From: Microcoleus sp. FACHB-831
Lineage (GTDB): Bacteria > Cyanobacteriota > Cyanobacteriia > Cyanobacteriales > FACHB-T130
NCBI RefSeq assembly: GCF_014695585.1
Contig: NZ_JACJON010000060.1
Coordinates: forward strand, 115,871-179,870
Reading direction: 5' to 3'
DNA: 64,000 bases
In this document: positions 38,357-46,948 of the stretch, in pieces
Layout of the letters: every line of letters begins with the position of its first letter
How positions within the stretch are numbered: the stretch's first letter is position 1
Notes under the pieces: generated by a model
The model's input: the letters and a program-made list of their open reading frames with translations, nothing else
What the model was told of the DNA's origin: nothing
Database searches by the model: none
Program-made: the position numbers and the translations under genes

Positions 38357-38469
38357 GGCGTTGCTGATTTGGGGGATGATTTTTAATTTTGCCTGAGTTG
38401 AAAACCTGAATTTTTGGGACGGGCAAGATGCTCATCCTATAAGATTCATCCCTAGATTCAGCAACGCCT
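38357..38469. mobile_element. MITE-like element 1 (113 bp)
   Basis: Bounded by GGCGTTGCTGA and TCAGCAACGCC. The terminal inverted repeats extend to about 25 bp with mismatches (GGGGATGA / TCATCCC inside). No ORF. A second element with the same ends and nearly the same size lies at 40119-40230. The transposase source is not in the window. No target duplication is obvious. Confidence 0.75.
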
Positions 38470-38493
38470 CTTTATCTAACTAAGACTACACCA

Positions 38494-38545
38494 AAATCGC
38501 TGAAATGCTTGCTCTGCATAGAGTTAGCACTTCAGCGATTTTTTC
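38494..38545 (+). terminator. Intrinsic terminator-like hairpin
   Basis: AAAATCGCTGAAaTGCT pairs with AGCAcTTCAGCGATTTT and is followed by further T, an extended stem with a 16-nt loop. It lies 25 bp after MITE 1 and 360 bp after the GT2 gene. It would end any plus-strand read-through. Confidence 0.65.
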
Positions 38546-38729
38546 GGGGCTACAAAACTTAATCTTTGACTAAGTAGGACTTAACAAACGTGACAATTAA
38601 ATCACTGAAACGGACATTCTACATAGGTTTTTGGTGTGATTAATCGCACTCAACCACAATCAATTTTTGGAGAAGGGTGTCACCTTTCGGCGTAGGGACT
38701 GACTGCGATTTTCTGTGATTTTTTGGGGT

Positions 38730-38758
38730 TTGGTCACGATGTCATTTTTCGGTATAAT
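38730..38758 (+). promoter_or_regulatory. Candidate sigma-70-type promoter
   Basis: TTGGTC, 17-bp spacer, TATAAT. No plus-strand gene follows; transcripts would run antisense into the small minus-strand gene at 38847. Confidence 0.35.
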
Positions 38759-38846
38759 CCGTGACTAACTTTGTACTTAGAATTCATGGCTTTGCTTGCG
38801 TAATAAGCCTGGGGCTTAACCAACTCTCTAGTTTACTGGAGAGTTA

Positions 38847-39188
38847 CTAATTTCTTATGGTTTTTGTTTTTTTAACCGCTTTAACTGATGCATTTGCAAC
38901 ACGATCAAAATTGAATAGTTCTAGTTGCACCTCCTCCGCCTTACTGAAAGGTGTTTCTTGACTCTTTTGCAAGTCTTTTAAACAAGCTGGCACGATTTCT
39001 ATCATATCTGTCAGAGCTTCTATAAGTTTGCTTACCGACTCCGGAGGAACCTGTCTAACAACCTTTTTTGCACCACTGCTAGCTCTTGCTGTAGGTTTTG
39101 CTTCTTGTCTTCTAGTTTCTTGCTTGCAGTTAACTTGTATGAAATTTACCAGAATGATTTTGCAATTCATATTTCTATTGACGCTCAT
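38847..39188 (-). CDS. Hypothetical small basic protein
   Basis: 113 residues. It is supported as a real gene by AGGAG six bases upstream of ATG 39188. The N-terminus is short and polar. A basic, Ala/Arg-rich segment (ARASSGAKKVVRQVPPES) precedes an amphipathic helix-rich part (VSKLIEALTDMIEIVPACL). An acidic stretch (KAEEVQLELFNFD) and a Lys-rich tail (KAVKKTKTIRN) follow. I recognise no family. It sits alone in a 2.3-kb repeat-rich region, with an unusual inverted/direct repeat cluster about 230 bp upstream (39416-39481). A weak hairpin AACTCTC/GAGAGTT lies just past its stop. Confidence 0.6.
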   Translation of the reverse strand: MSVNRNMNCKIILVNFIQVNCKQETRRQEAKPTARASSGAKKVVRQVPPESVSKLIEALTDMIEIVPACLKDLQKSQETPFSKAEEVQLELFNFDRVANASVKAVKKTKTIRN

Positions 39189-39415
39189 GGTTGGCTCCTG
39201 TTCAATAATTTAGCGATTTTCCAGCTTTCGTAAAACTCAATGGTTTACCTGTATTTAGATACATCATTAACACCTTCTAGCTAGCAAGAGTTCTAGTAGC
39301 AGGAGTGTTAAATAGTGTCTAAACACTTAAATTGGGCTATGTAGCATCTATCGGTAATACTAGCATAGTTCTTGTGAGTTGAGCATTTTTTTTTAAATCT
39401 TTTAGAAATTTATCC

Positions 39416-39481
39416 TAAAATAGGAGGTTGTCAGGTAAAAACAGTTGACAACCTCCTATTTTACTTGACAACCTCCTATTT
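39416..39481. repeat. Inverted plus direct repeat cluster (TTGACAACCTCCTATTT)
   Basis: TAAAATAGGAGGTTGTCA (39416-39433) is the exact reverse complement of 39446-39463. The right arm TTGACAACCTCCTATTT (39445-39461) is repeated directly 20 bp on, at 39465-39481. The three-arm layout allows two alternative hairpins or cooperative protein binding. Confidence 0.8.
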
Positions 39482-39789
39482 ATACTAATAAATAATTTTT
39501 AGATCCATGTTGGACAAAGCTTGTAAGCTTAAAAATTTTATTTTTATTGCTTTTTTAAGCTCAGTAAGTAATAGCTTAAATTAATAAGCTGAGAGCTTTA
39601 AAAACTGACATTTTGCTCCAACTTTTGCCTTATTCACCGCATAGCTAAAAAGCCTGAAAACAATTAACAATAAGCTTTTGATTAACATATATCAGTAATT
39701 CTCCAGCACACTAAATAATTGTTGTATTAAACAGTGTTATTGTGTAGTTCTTGCAGTATCTGAAGACTTTACGGTTTCTGTCAGCGTCT

Positions 39790-39825
39790 AAAATCAGCGC
39801 GGAGGTTAAAATCAGCGCGGAGGTT
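39790..39825. repeat. 18-bp direct tandem duplication
   Basis: AAAATCAGCGCGGAGGTT occurs twice head to tail (39790-39807, 39808-39825). It lies within the decayed coding trace. Confidence 0.75.
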
Positions 39826-40118
39826 GAAGTACCTCCTCAGTTGATTGAAGCGATTGGGTAGGGAGTTGCCCTGGATTGTGTTGGAACAGTTGACCAGGAC
39901 GCGCAAGCATCAGTCACAATTCATTAAGTCCTGGTTTGATAGAACTACAGGATTCGGTATCACTCACGGCGCGATCGCGGTTTGTATCTTTTAGGGAATG
40001 GTCGCACCGTAATTGAACGCTGCGAAGTTTTAGCGCTGACCTCGTGTAGAGCTTTATACAAACCTATAGGTTTAGACGGTGTTGGATGTGCAGCTAAACC
40101 TTGCGTGCTGCAAATTGC

Positions 40119-40230
40119 GGCGTTGCTGATTTACGGTATGAAAGGCTAAATATGCCAGTCATAAAAACCAACGTCCACAAAGCTTTTTGATTTTCAACCG
40201 ATCTGTTTCATACCCCGATTCAGCAACGCC
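40119..40230. mobile_element. MITE-like element 2 (112 bp)
   Basis: Ends GGCGTTGCTGAT and ATTCAGCAACGCC. Inner terminal repeats GGTATGAAA / TTTCATACC extend the pairing to about 25 bp. Its right end abuts palindrome copy 2 directly. The interior differs from element 1, so the two share ends more than core. Confidence 0.75.
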
Positions 40231-40260
40231 CAGTTATGGAAAATTTTCCATAACTGCTCT
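40231..40260. repeat. 34-bp palindrome, copy 2 (first four bases missing)
   Basis: CAGTTATGGAAAA/TTTTCCATAACTG followed by CTCT. Identical to copy 1 at 38161-38190. The initial AGAG is replaced by the end of MITE 2. Confidence 0.85.
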
Positions 40261-40407
40261 GCTAAGTTGTTCGGGTTTAATTTGCCTGACACGCTTTTAA
40301 CCTTTAACTTGTTCAACAGCCCACCCTATTGGGTGAGGGAAGTTCTTGGCCCAAAGGGTAAAAATAGTAACCAAAGGAAAGCGTAATAGTTAAGAAGGAA
40401 TTAAGCT

Positions 40408-41664
40408 TTGAAAGTTTTTGGGACGCTGGAAGCACCGCAGCGCCGCAACCTGCTGGTTTTATTTACCTCTGGGCTATTATTTTGGTCCAGCATAGCGTCG
40501 TTACTGCCGACGCTACCGCTGTATGTGGAGGATGTAGGCGGGACGACGCAACAGATTGGCATTGTGATAGGTGCGTTTGCCATAGGGCTGATTGCGTGTC
40601 GTTCGTGGCTGGGGCGCTTGGCGGATCGTCGAGGCGGTCGGAAATTGGTGTTGCTGATTGGCATGGCGGTGTGCGCGATCGCTCCTCTGGGCTATCTGTT
40701 TGCCAAGTCAATTCCTCTGTTGATAGTGCTGCGGGCAATTCATGGCATTAGCCTTGCGGCGTTTACTACTGGTTACAGCGCCCTCGTGGTGGATTTATCG
40801 CCAAAGATGCAGCGCGGCGAGTTGATTGGCTATATGAGCTTAGTAACGCCCATTGGAATGGCGATAGGGCCAGCCATTGGTGGTTTTGTACAGGCTGGCG
40901 CTGGCTACGTGCCGTTGTTTCTGCTTACATCTGGTTTGGGATTGGTCGGTTTAGTTGGTATCAGTCAAGTCAGGGAATCGCGTATCGCTGGGGAGAAAGA
41001 AGATAATTCGACAGTATCTGCACCAGAGTCAGCACAACAGAAGCAGTTCTGGCGGTTGTTGGCAAGCGATCGCCTGCGAGTTCCGGCGATTGTGTTGCTG
41101 CTGATTGGGTTGGCATTTGGTGCGTTGAGTACGTTTGTGCCTTTGTATATAAAGGATGCCAAAGTTGACTTAAATCCTGGGTTGTTTTATACAGCAGCAG
41201 CGATCGCCAGTTTTAGCGTAAGGTTGTTTGCTGGTAGGGCTTCCGACCGCTACGGACGGGGAGTGTTTATCACCGCCAGCATATTATCGTATGCCCTAGC
41301 AATGCTGATGCTTTCTCTTGCAACAAGTGCGATCGCATTTTTGCTGGGGGGTTTTTTAGAAGGTGCAGGCGCGGGAACGTTGATGCCTATGATGATTGCA
41401 TTGATTTCCGACCGTTCCTCACCCGAAGAACGAGGGAAAATCTTTGCATTGTGCATTACTGGTTTTGATGTAGGGATAGCGATCGCCGGGCCAGTTTTCG
41501 GTTCTTTTGCCGATGTATTGGGATACCGAAGTATATTTGCGATCGCCACTGGGTTATCGTTCTTAGCACTAATTGTTTTTATCACCCAATCGAGCAAAAA
41601 TTTACCCCATTCCTTCAGGTTTGCTCTTGGCAGGGAAAAAGATATTTACGCCTTCAATAAGTGA
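40408..41664 (+). CDS. MFS transporter
   Basis: 418 residues from a TTG at 40408, with AAGGA nine bases upstream. There are twelve predicted transmembrane helices. The first half has the MFS motif A loop (WLGRLADRRGGRKLVLLIG) between helices 2 and 3, with a second copy in FAGRASDRYGRGVFITASI. A ~30-residue polar central loop (SRIAGEKEDNSTVS) separates the halves. This organisation fits drug/metabolite efflux proteins of the DHA1 type; the substrate is unknown. It is followed by a palindrome and an intrinsic terminator before tRNA-Arg on the other strand. Confidence 0.88.
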   Translation: MKVFGTLEAPQRRNLLVLFTSGLLFWSSIASLLPTLPLYVEDVGGTTQQIGIVIGAFAIGLIACRSWLGRLADRRGGRKLVLLIGMAVCAIAPLGYLFAKSIPLLIVLRAIHGISLAAFTTGYSALVVDLSPKMQRGELIGYMSLVTPIGMAIGPAIGGFVQAGAGYVPLFLLTSGLGLVGLVGISQVRESRIAGEKEDNSTVSAPESAQQKQFWRLLASDRLRVPAIVLLLIGLAFGALSTFVPLYIKDAKVDLNPGLFYTAAAIASFSVRLFAGRASDRYGRGVFITASILSYALAMLMLSLATSAIAFLLGGFLEGAGAGTLMPMMIALISDRSSPEERGKIFALCITGFDVGIAIAGPVFGSFADVLGYRSIFAIATGLSFLALIVFITQSSKNLPHSFRFALGREKDIYAFNK

Positions 41665-41692
41665 GTGATTAGGCTGGGCGATCGCTCCCCAC

Positions 41693-41715
41693 TAAGGTGG
41701 GTAATGCCCACCTTA
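41693..41715. repeat. GGTGGGTAATGCCCACC inverted repeat
   Basis: TAAGGTGGGTAATGCCCACCTTA, one base off perfect symmetry. Same family as 28530-28548. Confidence 0.7.
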
Positions 41716-41723
41716 ATTGTAAA

Positions 41724-41766
41724 AAAAGCAAAAGGCAAAAGATTGTCTCTTTTGCCTTTTGCTTTT
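41724..41766 (+). terminator. Intrinsic terminator of the MFS gene
   Basis: AAAAGCAAAAGGCAAAAGA pairs perfectly with TCTTTTGCCTTTTGCTTTT across a 5-nt loop (19-bp stem). It also lies just downstream of the convergent tRNA-Arg gene, so it may work in both directions. Confidence 0.85.
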
Positions 41767-41776
41767 ACCTTATTAA

Positions 41777-41850
41777 CGGGCTTGGAGGGACTCGAACCCC
41801 CGACCTTGTGGTCCGTAGCCACACGCTCTAATCCACTAAGCTACAAGCCC
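41777..41850 (-). tRNA. tRNA-Arg (ACG)
   Basis: 74 nt. Acceptor GGGCTTG/CAAGCCC with discriminator G; anticodon stem TGTGG/CCACA with loop CTACGGA, giving ACG; T arm GGGGG-TTCGAGT-CCCTC region. CCA not encoded. Reads CGN after A34 deamination to inosine. Confidence 0.95.
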
Positions 41851-41887
41851 TTGCTCACCGAAATTAATAGTAGCACATACAAATAGA

Positions 41888-42430
41888 ATGATGCAAATGA
41901 TGCAAAATTTTTCTCAAAATCCACAACTAACTCATCTAGACTCCCAAGGCGAAGCCCGAATGGTGGACGTTTCCGCCAAAGAGCCAACTCGTCGCCACGC
42001 AGTCGCCGCAGCCCAAGTGCGGATGTCAGCCGCCACCCTGGAGGCGATTCAAACGGGGAACGCCCCTAAAGGCGATGTACTGGCAACCGCAAGAATTGCA
42101 GGAATTATGGCCGCAAAGCAGACATCGCAGCTAATTCCCCTGTGTCACCCCTTACCCATCAGTAAAGTAGAAGTATCGCTGACACCTGACTCCCACTTGC
42201 CCGGATATCAGATTCGCGCCGAAGTCATCACCAAGGCAGAAACGGGGGTGGAAATGGAAGCGCTGACAGCCGTCTCAGTCGCCGCACTCACGCTGTACGA
42301 CATGGCAAAAGCCCTAGAAAAGGGAATGGTTATCGAATCAATTCGCCTAGTGAGCAAGACTGGCGGGAAATCGGGAGATTACCTCCGAGAGGAAGATAAA
42401 AGCAGCAGCGCCTATACAGGAGAATCCTAA
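41888..42430 (+). CDS. moaC: Cyclic pyranopterin monophosphate synthase MoaC
   Basis: 180 residues. MoaC converts the 3',8-cyclo-GTP product of MoaA into cPMP in molybdenum cofactor synthesis. Family signatures are clear: [40 protein letters not shown] (catalytic Lys and His region), [20 protein letters not shown] and [13 protein letters not shown]. Four candidate ATGs lie within the first 12 bases (ATGATGCAAATGATG), so the exact start is uncertain. No other moa gene is adjacent. It links logically to nitrate reductase, which needs the cofactor, but nrtA at the window edge is far away. Confidence 0.95.
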   Translation: MMQMMQNFSQNPQLTHLDSQGEARMVDVSAKEPTRRHAVAAAQVRMSAATLEAIQTGNAPKGDVLATARIAGIMAAKQTSQLIPLCHPLPISKVEVSLTPDSHLPGYQIRAEVITKAETGVEMEALTAVSVAALTLYDMAKALEKGMVIESIRLVSKTGGKSGDYLREEDKSSSAYTGES

Positions 42431-42481
42431 AATGGAGATAGAACCTGCTCGGTTCTATCGACCTTTCAGAGAAGTTTTTGT

Positions 42482-42802
42482 ATGCCTCCTCGTTGGCCCC
42501 GTAAACCAGACCGCAACGATCCAGCTTATCGCCGCTTGGATGACCGAATGAATTTCGCCGTCCACGTTGGGATTTTTGCAGCTTGTAATTCTGGCTTGTG
42601 GTTTTTCCACAATTTGGAGAAGGCTACATGGCCTTGGGCGATTTGGGTAACAGGCAGTTGGGCGCTGTTATTAGCCGCTCATGCAGTTTATATCTTTGCG
42701 ATCGCAGATTACTCTAACCCTGTTACCGAATCTTTAGCCGCAGCTCCTATGGGTTTCCAGCCCAAGCCCAAAACTAAGTCAAAAAAACCTACCAAAAAAT
42801 AG
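42482..42802 (+). CDS. 2TM-domain small membrane protein
   Basis: 106 residues. A basic, Pro-rich N-terminus (PPRWPRKPDRNDPAYRRLDD), two hydrophobic segments (about 25-45 and 51-73, with HVGIFAACNSGLWFFHNL and WAIWVTGSWALLLAAHAVY) and a Lys-rich tail. This is the common cyanobacterial 2TM-domain layout, of unknown function. It is probably cotranscribed with moaC (52 bp gap) and the following DUF3181 gene (82 bp gap). Confidence 0.82.
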   Translation: MPPRWPRKPDRNDPAYRRLDDRMNFAVHVGIFAACNSGLWFFHNLEKATWPWAIWVTGSWALLLAAHAVYIFAIADYSNPVTESLAAAPMGFQPKPKTKSKKPTKK

Positions 42803-42884
42803 ACCCCATAAGCTTGCTTTTGGTTGTAACTGCGTTATGCCAAAAGCAAGCAAAACACATTTCAGTATCCGGAGAATAAATCCT

Positions 42885-43193
42885 ATGGCTACCAAAAACA
42901 CTAGCGAATCAATCGAAGCACTAGCCGCTGAAATAGGCGAAAACGTTTACATCGACGTTGCCAAGTGGCATCTCTATTTACGGGATGCCCATTTGCACAC
43001 TGTTTTGGCAGAACAGCTATATCCCCTGCTAACTAATAATTCTTTAGAAGAAGACCGCGTGCAGCAAATTCTTCAAAATATCCCCGTTAAATTGGGCGGT
43101 GGTAAGCGCGAAGTTACCTTAGCAGACTTGGTACCTATGCAGTGCCAAGTTAGCCTGATGGATCTTCTAGAGGAATATCAGCGCAAGTTGTAG
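42885..43193 (+). CDS. DUF3181 family protein
   Basis: 102 residues from ATG 42885 with GGAGA nine bases upstream; the longer frame from 42837 has no ribosome site. The sequence ESIEALAAEIGENVYIDVAK WHLYLRDA.. is helical and soluble and matches the cyanobacteria-restricted DUF3181 group. No catalytic motif is visible. Conserved in phototrophs, which suggests a basic role, but none is established from sequence. Confidence 0.82.
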   Translation: MATKNTSESIEALAAEIGENVYIDVAKWHLYLRDAHLHTVLAEQLYPLLTNNSLEEDRVQQILQNIPVKLGGGKREVTLADLVPMQCQVSLMDLLEEYQRKL

Positions 43194-43433
43194 ACAAATT
43201 AGAGCAGCATACTTTACGAAGAGGAGGATGCGATCGCTCTAAACTGGTACTGCTTCCCCATAGGTAGCAAACACCGTAAAAGATACGAATATCCACTTTT
43301 AAACAGGGTGTTGAAGCATCTGGGGTATCGGTTTGACGCCTGGATGGTTCCCATTTGAATTTGTGGGGAATGGCATATGCGATCGCACTATATATTTATA
43401 TATTCCTGGCGATCGCCTATGCCAACAAACATC

Positions 43434-45035
43434 CTATTTTTTAAGAAAGCGTTGTCGCAGGCGGGAAATAAACATATCCACTTCTGGCAAATTTAACCGC
43501 GTCGCCAATAGCGTAAATACTCCCAAACCAGCTATCCCCGCTAAACTCAACTGCAACAACTGCAACAGCAAATTGCCGCTGCCAAAAGTTTGTTCGCAAC
43601 CCCAACTGACACCCCAACTGGCTAATCCACCCACAAAGCTGCTACCAGTTAAAGCCAGAAAAGGCAATCCCCATTCATGCAAAGGCAAACCGTTGAGCTT
43701 GCGATTTAAAAACCACAACAGCACCACCATTGATGTTAAATTTACACCCACAGTTGCTAACACCAAACCTGGGGCACCAAAACGCTTAACAAGAAAGTAA
43801 TCCAGGACAGCATTGAGTAAAATATTAACAATACTGATGCGAAATGGTGTCTCTCCATCGCCCAACGCATAAAATACCCGAACTAGGACATCCCGCCCTA
43901 AGTAGACAAACATCCCAATCGAGTAAGCGATTAAGACTGAGCCAACTAATTGGGAAGCATCAGACTTAAAAGCTCCGCGCTGATAAATTACTTGTACGAT
44001 CGGGAATGCCAGCGTCACCATCAACGCGCTTAAAGGCAACATAGTTACCGCAGTCAATAGCAAACCCTGACGAATTCTTATCTTTAATTCAGGCCAATTT
44101 TCTGGTGCAGCTAGTCGAGAAAAGACGGGCAGGAGGGGAACCAAAATCATGTTTGAAATTATTCCCAGGGGCGTTTGAACTAACAACCCCGCATAACTCA
44201 TAGCGGCGGCTGCTTGAGGAATATTAGAGGCAAAAAATAGGTCTGTGTAGAGGTTGACTTGCAACATTCCCGATGAAAGTGTTGCTGGACCCATTACCCT
44301 AAGTACCTCATTGACGCCAGGCTGTTTCCAGTTAAACCGCAGGCGTAATGTACCCAATCCTGCACGCCATTGGGCGCTTAGTTGCACTAACCACTGCAAG
44401 AATGCGCCGCTGAGGGTTCCCCAAGCTAAAACCTGTGCGCCCAACTGGACGTATTGGGGAGCGTTGATTTGGTCGCCCAGATAGATAGCTAAAATGCCCA
44501 AGCCTCCAATGAGCGTGATGCTGGAGAGTAAAGGGCTAACCGATGGTAGCCAGTACATATCGGCAGCATTGAGGGTTCCGAAGCCTATGCCGATGAGTCC
44601 GGCAAGTACCGCCATTGGTGCCATGATTTGAAGTTGGAGAATAGCGATCGCTCTCACTTCTTGACTCAACCCTGGCCCGATGGCGTCGATAAAAAATCCT
44701 GCAAATAAAATTACCACGATGGTAACTAGCAGCAGGATTCCGCCGACGAGAGTTGTGATAGTTTCAACTATGGGAGCGGCTTCTGATTTCTCTCGTTTGG
44801 CGAGTACGCTGACGATGGCGCTATGGAAAGGGCCATTGATACCGCCCAGCAAGATCAACAAAAAGCCGGGGATGACATAGGCGTAGCTATAGGCGTCAAC
44901 AGCAGCACCGACGCCAAAAGCAGCAGCGATCGCTTGTTGGCGCACCAACCCAAAAACTTTACTAATCAACGTGGCGACAGCCACAATCCCAGCAATTCCA
45001 GCCAGGGAACGAGCGGTTTTCTGGTTTTCAGACAC
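43434..45035 (-). CDS. murJ: Lipid II flippase MurJ (MviN family)
   Basis: 533 residues, about 14 transmembrane helices. The N-terminus ARSLAGIAGIVAVATLISKV FGLVRQQAIAAAFG contains the MVF-family basic motif (Arg in GLVRQ). The GINGPFHSAIVSVL segment and the central cavity Arg residues are in place. MurJ exports lipid-linked peptidoglycan precursor across the inner membrane. It starts at ATG 45035 and its stop is at 43434. With alr, the M23 and C40 peptidases and other envelope genes it adds to the cell-wall theme of this window, though they are not one operon. Confidence 0.93.
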   Translation of the reverse strand: MSENQKTARSLAGIAGIVAVATLISKVFGLVRQQAIAAAFGVGAAVDAYSYAYVIPGFLLILLGGINGPFHSAIVSVLAKREKSEAAPIVETITTLVGGILLLVTIVVILFAGFFIDAIGPGLSQEVRAIAILQLQIMAPMAVLAGLIGIGFGTLNAADMYWLPSVSPLLSSITLIGGLGILAIYLGDQINAPQYVQLGAQVLAWGTLSGAFLQWLVQLSAQWRAGLGTLRLRFNWKQPGVNEVLRVMGPATLSSGMLQVNLYTDLFFASNIPQAAAAMSYAGLLVQTPLGIISNMILVPLLPVFSRLAAPENWPELKIRIRQGLLLTAVTMLPLSALMVTLAFPIVQVIYQRGAFKSDASQLVGSVLIAYSIGMFVYLGRDVLVRVFYALGDGETPFRISIVNILLNAVLDYFLVKRFGAPGLVLATVGVNLTSMVVLLWFLNRKLNGLPLHEWGLPFLALTGSSFVGGLASWGVSWGCEQTFGSGNLLLQLLQLSLAGIAGLGVFTLLATRLNLPEVDMFISRLRQRFLKK

Positions 45036-45278
45036 GAACGGTTAACAATGGCTCCAGTAAACTGTTTAGACTTCTGGCAAAAAATCTGTCACCCCTCCCC
45101 AACCCTCCGCGCTCAAAGATTCTTTTTTATCTTCCCCCTGCGAACGTGGGTAGGGGGAGCGAGCTAAATCTTCCCCCGCCAGGGGAGAAGTAAAAAGGTA
45201 ACGGGGACTTTTGCAATAGGTCTATTACATTTAATCTCGAATCTTGCAATTATGATTCAGGATACTGGACAAAACAAA

Positions 45279-46043
45279 ATGAATTGGCTCTATCGTTACC
45301 CAACCCTCTACCCTGGAATTTTGCTCAAACGCTACAAGCGTTTTTTTGCCGATATTGAACTAACAACAGGGGAGGTAATTACAGCTCATTGCCCTAATAC
45401 TGGCCCAATGACGGGGGTTTCCACACCTGGTAGTGCGGTGCAAGTGTCGTACAGCGATAATCCTAAGCGCAAATTAGCCTATACATGGGAATTGATCGAG
45501 GTTTACGATAATGCACCAACTTGGGTGGGTATCAATACAGCTTTGCCAAATCGAGTGGTAAAGCTAGCGCTAGAAAAATTTTTATTTCCATTAGGCAACT
45601 ACAGCCAAATTCGCACGGAAGTTGCCTATGGTGGCGATAAAAGAAGCCGCGTGGATTTTTTGCTGACGGGGGATGATTCTTTCCGCCCAATTTATCTGGA
45701 AGTCAAAAACACAACATTGGCAGAGGGGAATTTAGCTTTATTTCCCGATAGTGAAACAACCAGGGGACAGAAGCACCTGCGGGAACTGATGGCAATAATT
45801 CCCGCAGCAAGATCGGTGATGTTTTACTTTATAAATCGGTGCGATTGCGATAATTTTGCCCCTGGCGATCGCGCAGATCCAGTTTACGGGCAGTTGTTGC
45901 GAGATGGTGTTGCCAAAGGTTTAGAGGTATTGCCTTGCCGCTTTGAAATATCGCCGGAGGGTATTCGCTACTTGGGATTAGCAGAATTTCTACCAGTGCG
46001 ATCGCCAGCTTTATTAGCTCCGACACCAACGCCCCTATGCTAG
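45279..46043 (+). CDS. sfsA: SfsA family DNA/RNA nuclease
   Basis: 254 residues from ATG 45279 (MNWLYRYPTLYPG), the usual family start. An earlier ATG at 45252 adds nine residues; neither has a strong ribosome site. Characteristic segments: RFFADIELTTGEVITAHCPN TGPM.. and GVSTPGSAV, with active-site-like residues in RVDFLLTGDD and YLEVKNTTL (D-x-ExK nuclease core). First described as sugar fermentation stimulation protein; structural work assigns an OB-fold plus restriction-endonuclease-like domain. Cellular role in cyanobacteria unknown. Confidence 0.92.
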   Translation: MNWLYRYPTLYPGILLKRYKRFFADIELTTGEVITAHCPNTGPMTGVSTPGSAVQVSYSDNPKRKLAYTWELIEVYDNAPTWVGINTALPNRVVKLALEKFLFPLGNYSQIRTEVAYGGDKRSRVDFLLTGDDSFRPIYLEVKNTTLAEGNLALFPDSETTRGQKHLRELMAIIPAARSVMFYFINRCDCDNFAPGDRADPVYGQLLRDGVAKGLEVLPCRFEISPEGIRYLGLAEFLPVRSPALLAPTPTPLC

Positions 46044-46107
46044 GCTGAATTCCAGACATGAGCGGTGTACTATAAAACAACTGCTCGAACACTAAAGGAA
46101 TTGTAGG

Positions 46108-46911
46108 ATGACCGAGCGAAAAACGGGGCTGATTGTTTGTCTGCTGCTGCTGAGTACAGTTGTAGGATGCGGTACAACGACAACGCCCCAGTCTACGACA
46201 ACACCCGCTGCGACGACATCACCATCGGCAGCGGTAACGCCCGATGCAACGACAACACCGTTAGCGTCGGCAACACCGTTAGCGTCGGCAACACCGTTAG
46301 CATCGGCAACACCGTTAGCGTCGGCAACACCGTTAGCGTCGGCAACACCGTTAGCGTCGGCAACACCGTTAGCGTCGGCAGCCGTTGGAAGTTTGAAGAA
46401 AATCCAAGGCAACGGTGTCGAACTGTCCCTTCCAGGCAACTTCGAGGGAGGGAACCCAAGTACAGATATGGATGCGATCGCTAATAAGTTAAAAGCTATC
46501 AATCCAGACTTGGAAAAAGGTCTAGAGCCGATCAAGCAAAATCCTTCAGGTATTGCGCTGTTGGCGTTTGATCCCCAGAGTGTTAGATCGGGGTTCTTAA
46601 CTAATGTCAACATCAGAAAGCCACCCGTTCCACCAGGAACCTCAATTGAAAAATTAATGGAAGCCGCCAGCAAGGAACTCTCCACTCAATTTGATGTTGG
46701 GGACAAACAGGTGGTGTCGCTGGATAAATATCAGGCTGGGCGAATTGTTGCACAACCGAAGGCGGCGGCTGGGAAAGTCAAACAGCTTTTCTATGCCATC
46801 AAAGAAGGGGATAACTTTTGGCTAGTCACTTATTCTACTACCGCGTCGGAATTTGAGCAGCGTTTGCCAGCCTTTGAGCAAAGCATTCGCACCTTCGCGG
46901 TTAAATCTTAG
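46108..46911 (+). CDS. Lipoprotein with TPLASA minisatellite linker
   Basis: 267 residues. Signal peptide and lipobox (LLLLSTVVGC, Cys about 19) indicate a membrane-anchored lipoprotein. Residues about 50-91 are seven TPLASA hexapeptides encoded by an 18-bp tandem repeat, a flexible spacer. The C-terminal ~170 residues (GNGVELSLPGNFEGGNPSTD, VSLDKYQAGRIVAQPKA, NFWLVTYSTTASEFEQRLPA) resemble PsbP-like or DUF1795/YjcP-like small alpha-beta domains, which often occur as bacterial lipoproteins. Function unknown. It is followed 37 bp later by nadK, so co-transcription is possible. Confidence 0.82.
   Translation: MTERKTGLIVCLLLLSTVVGCGTTTTPQSTTTPAATTSPSAAVTPDATTTPLASATPLASATPLASATPLASATPLASATPLASATPLASAAVGSLKKIQGNGVELSLPGNFEGGNPSTDMDAIANKLKAINPDLEKGLEPIKQNPSGIALLAFDPQSVRSGFLTNVNIRKPPVPPGTSIEKLMEAASKELSTQFDVGDKQVVSLDKYQAGRIVAQPKAAAGKVKQLFYAIKEGDNFWLVTYSTTASEFEQRLPAFEQSIRTFAVKS
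46255..46380 (+). repeat. Minisatellite, 7 x 18 bp
   Basis: ACACCGTTAGCGTCGGCA repeated seven times without gaps. One unit (46291-46308) has a G-to-A change (gcatcgg). In frame; encodes TPLASA per unit. Confidence 0.95.
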
Positions 46912-46948
46912 AAATGGCGGAAATTTAAGAGGTTGGGGGTGAAACCTC

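Larger units (their letters stand above)
39189..40118. other. Repeat-rich non-coding region with decayed coding trace
   Basis: 930 bp. It holds an imperfect inverted repeat TTAACAC...GTGTTAA (39266-39311), the repeat cluster at 39416-39481, and several AAGCTT/TAAGCT boxes forming a hairpin at about 39554-39604. Between about 39750 and 39990 short open stretches (ending SQFIKSWFDRTTGFG) broken by stops suggest a dead gene. I cannot name it. Confidence 0.4.

Noticed and set aside
39740..40100. Possible dead gene in the repeat-rich region
   Set aside because: Short open stretches exist in two frames, but I could not match them to any family; recorded only as a trace, not as a pseudogene.
43333..43800. 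155-codon plus-strand ORF opposite murJ
   Set aside because: A shadow of the murJ coding frame with low-quality composition.
46137..46484. ORFs in other frames across the 18-bp minisatellite
   Set aside because: Tandem repeats whose length is a multiple of three stay open in several frames; only the 46108 frame has a signal peptide and continues into a conserved domain.
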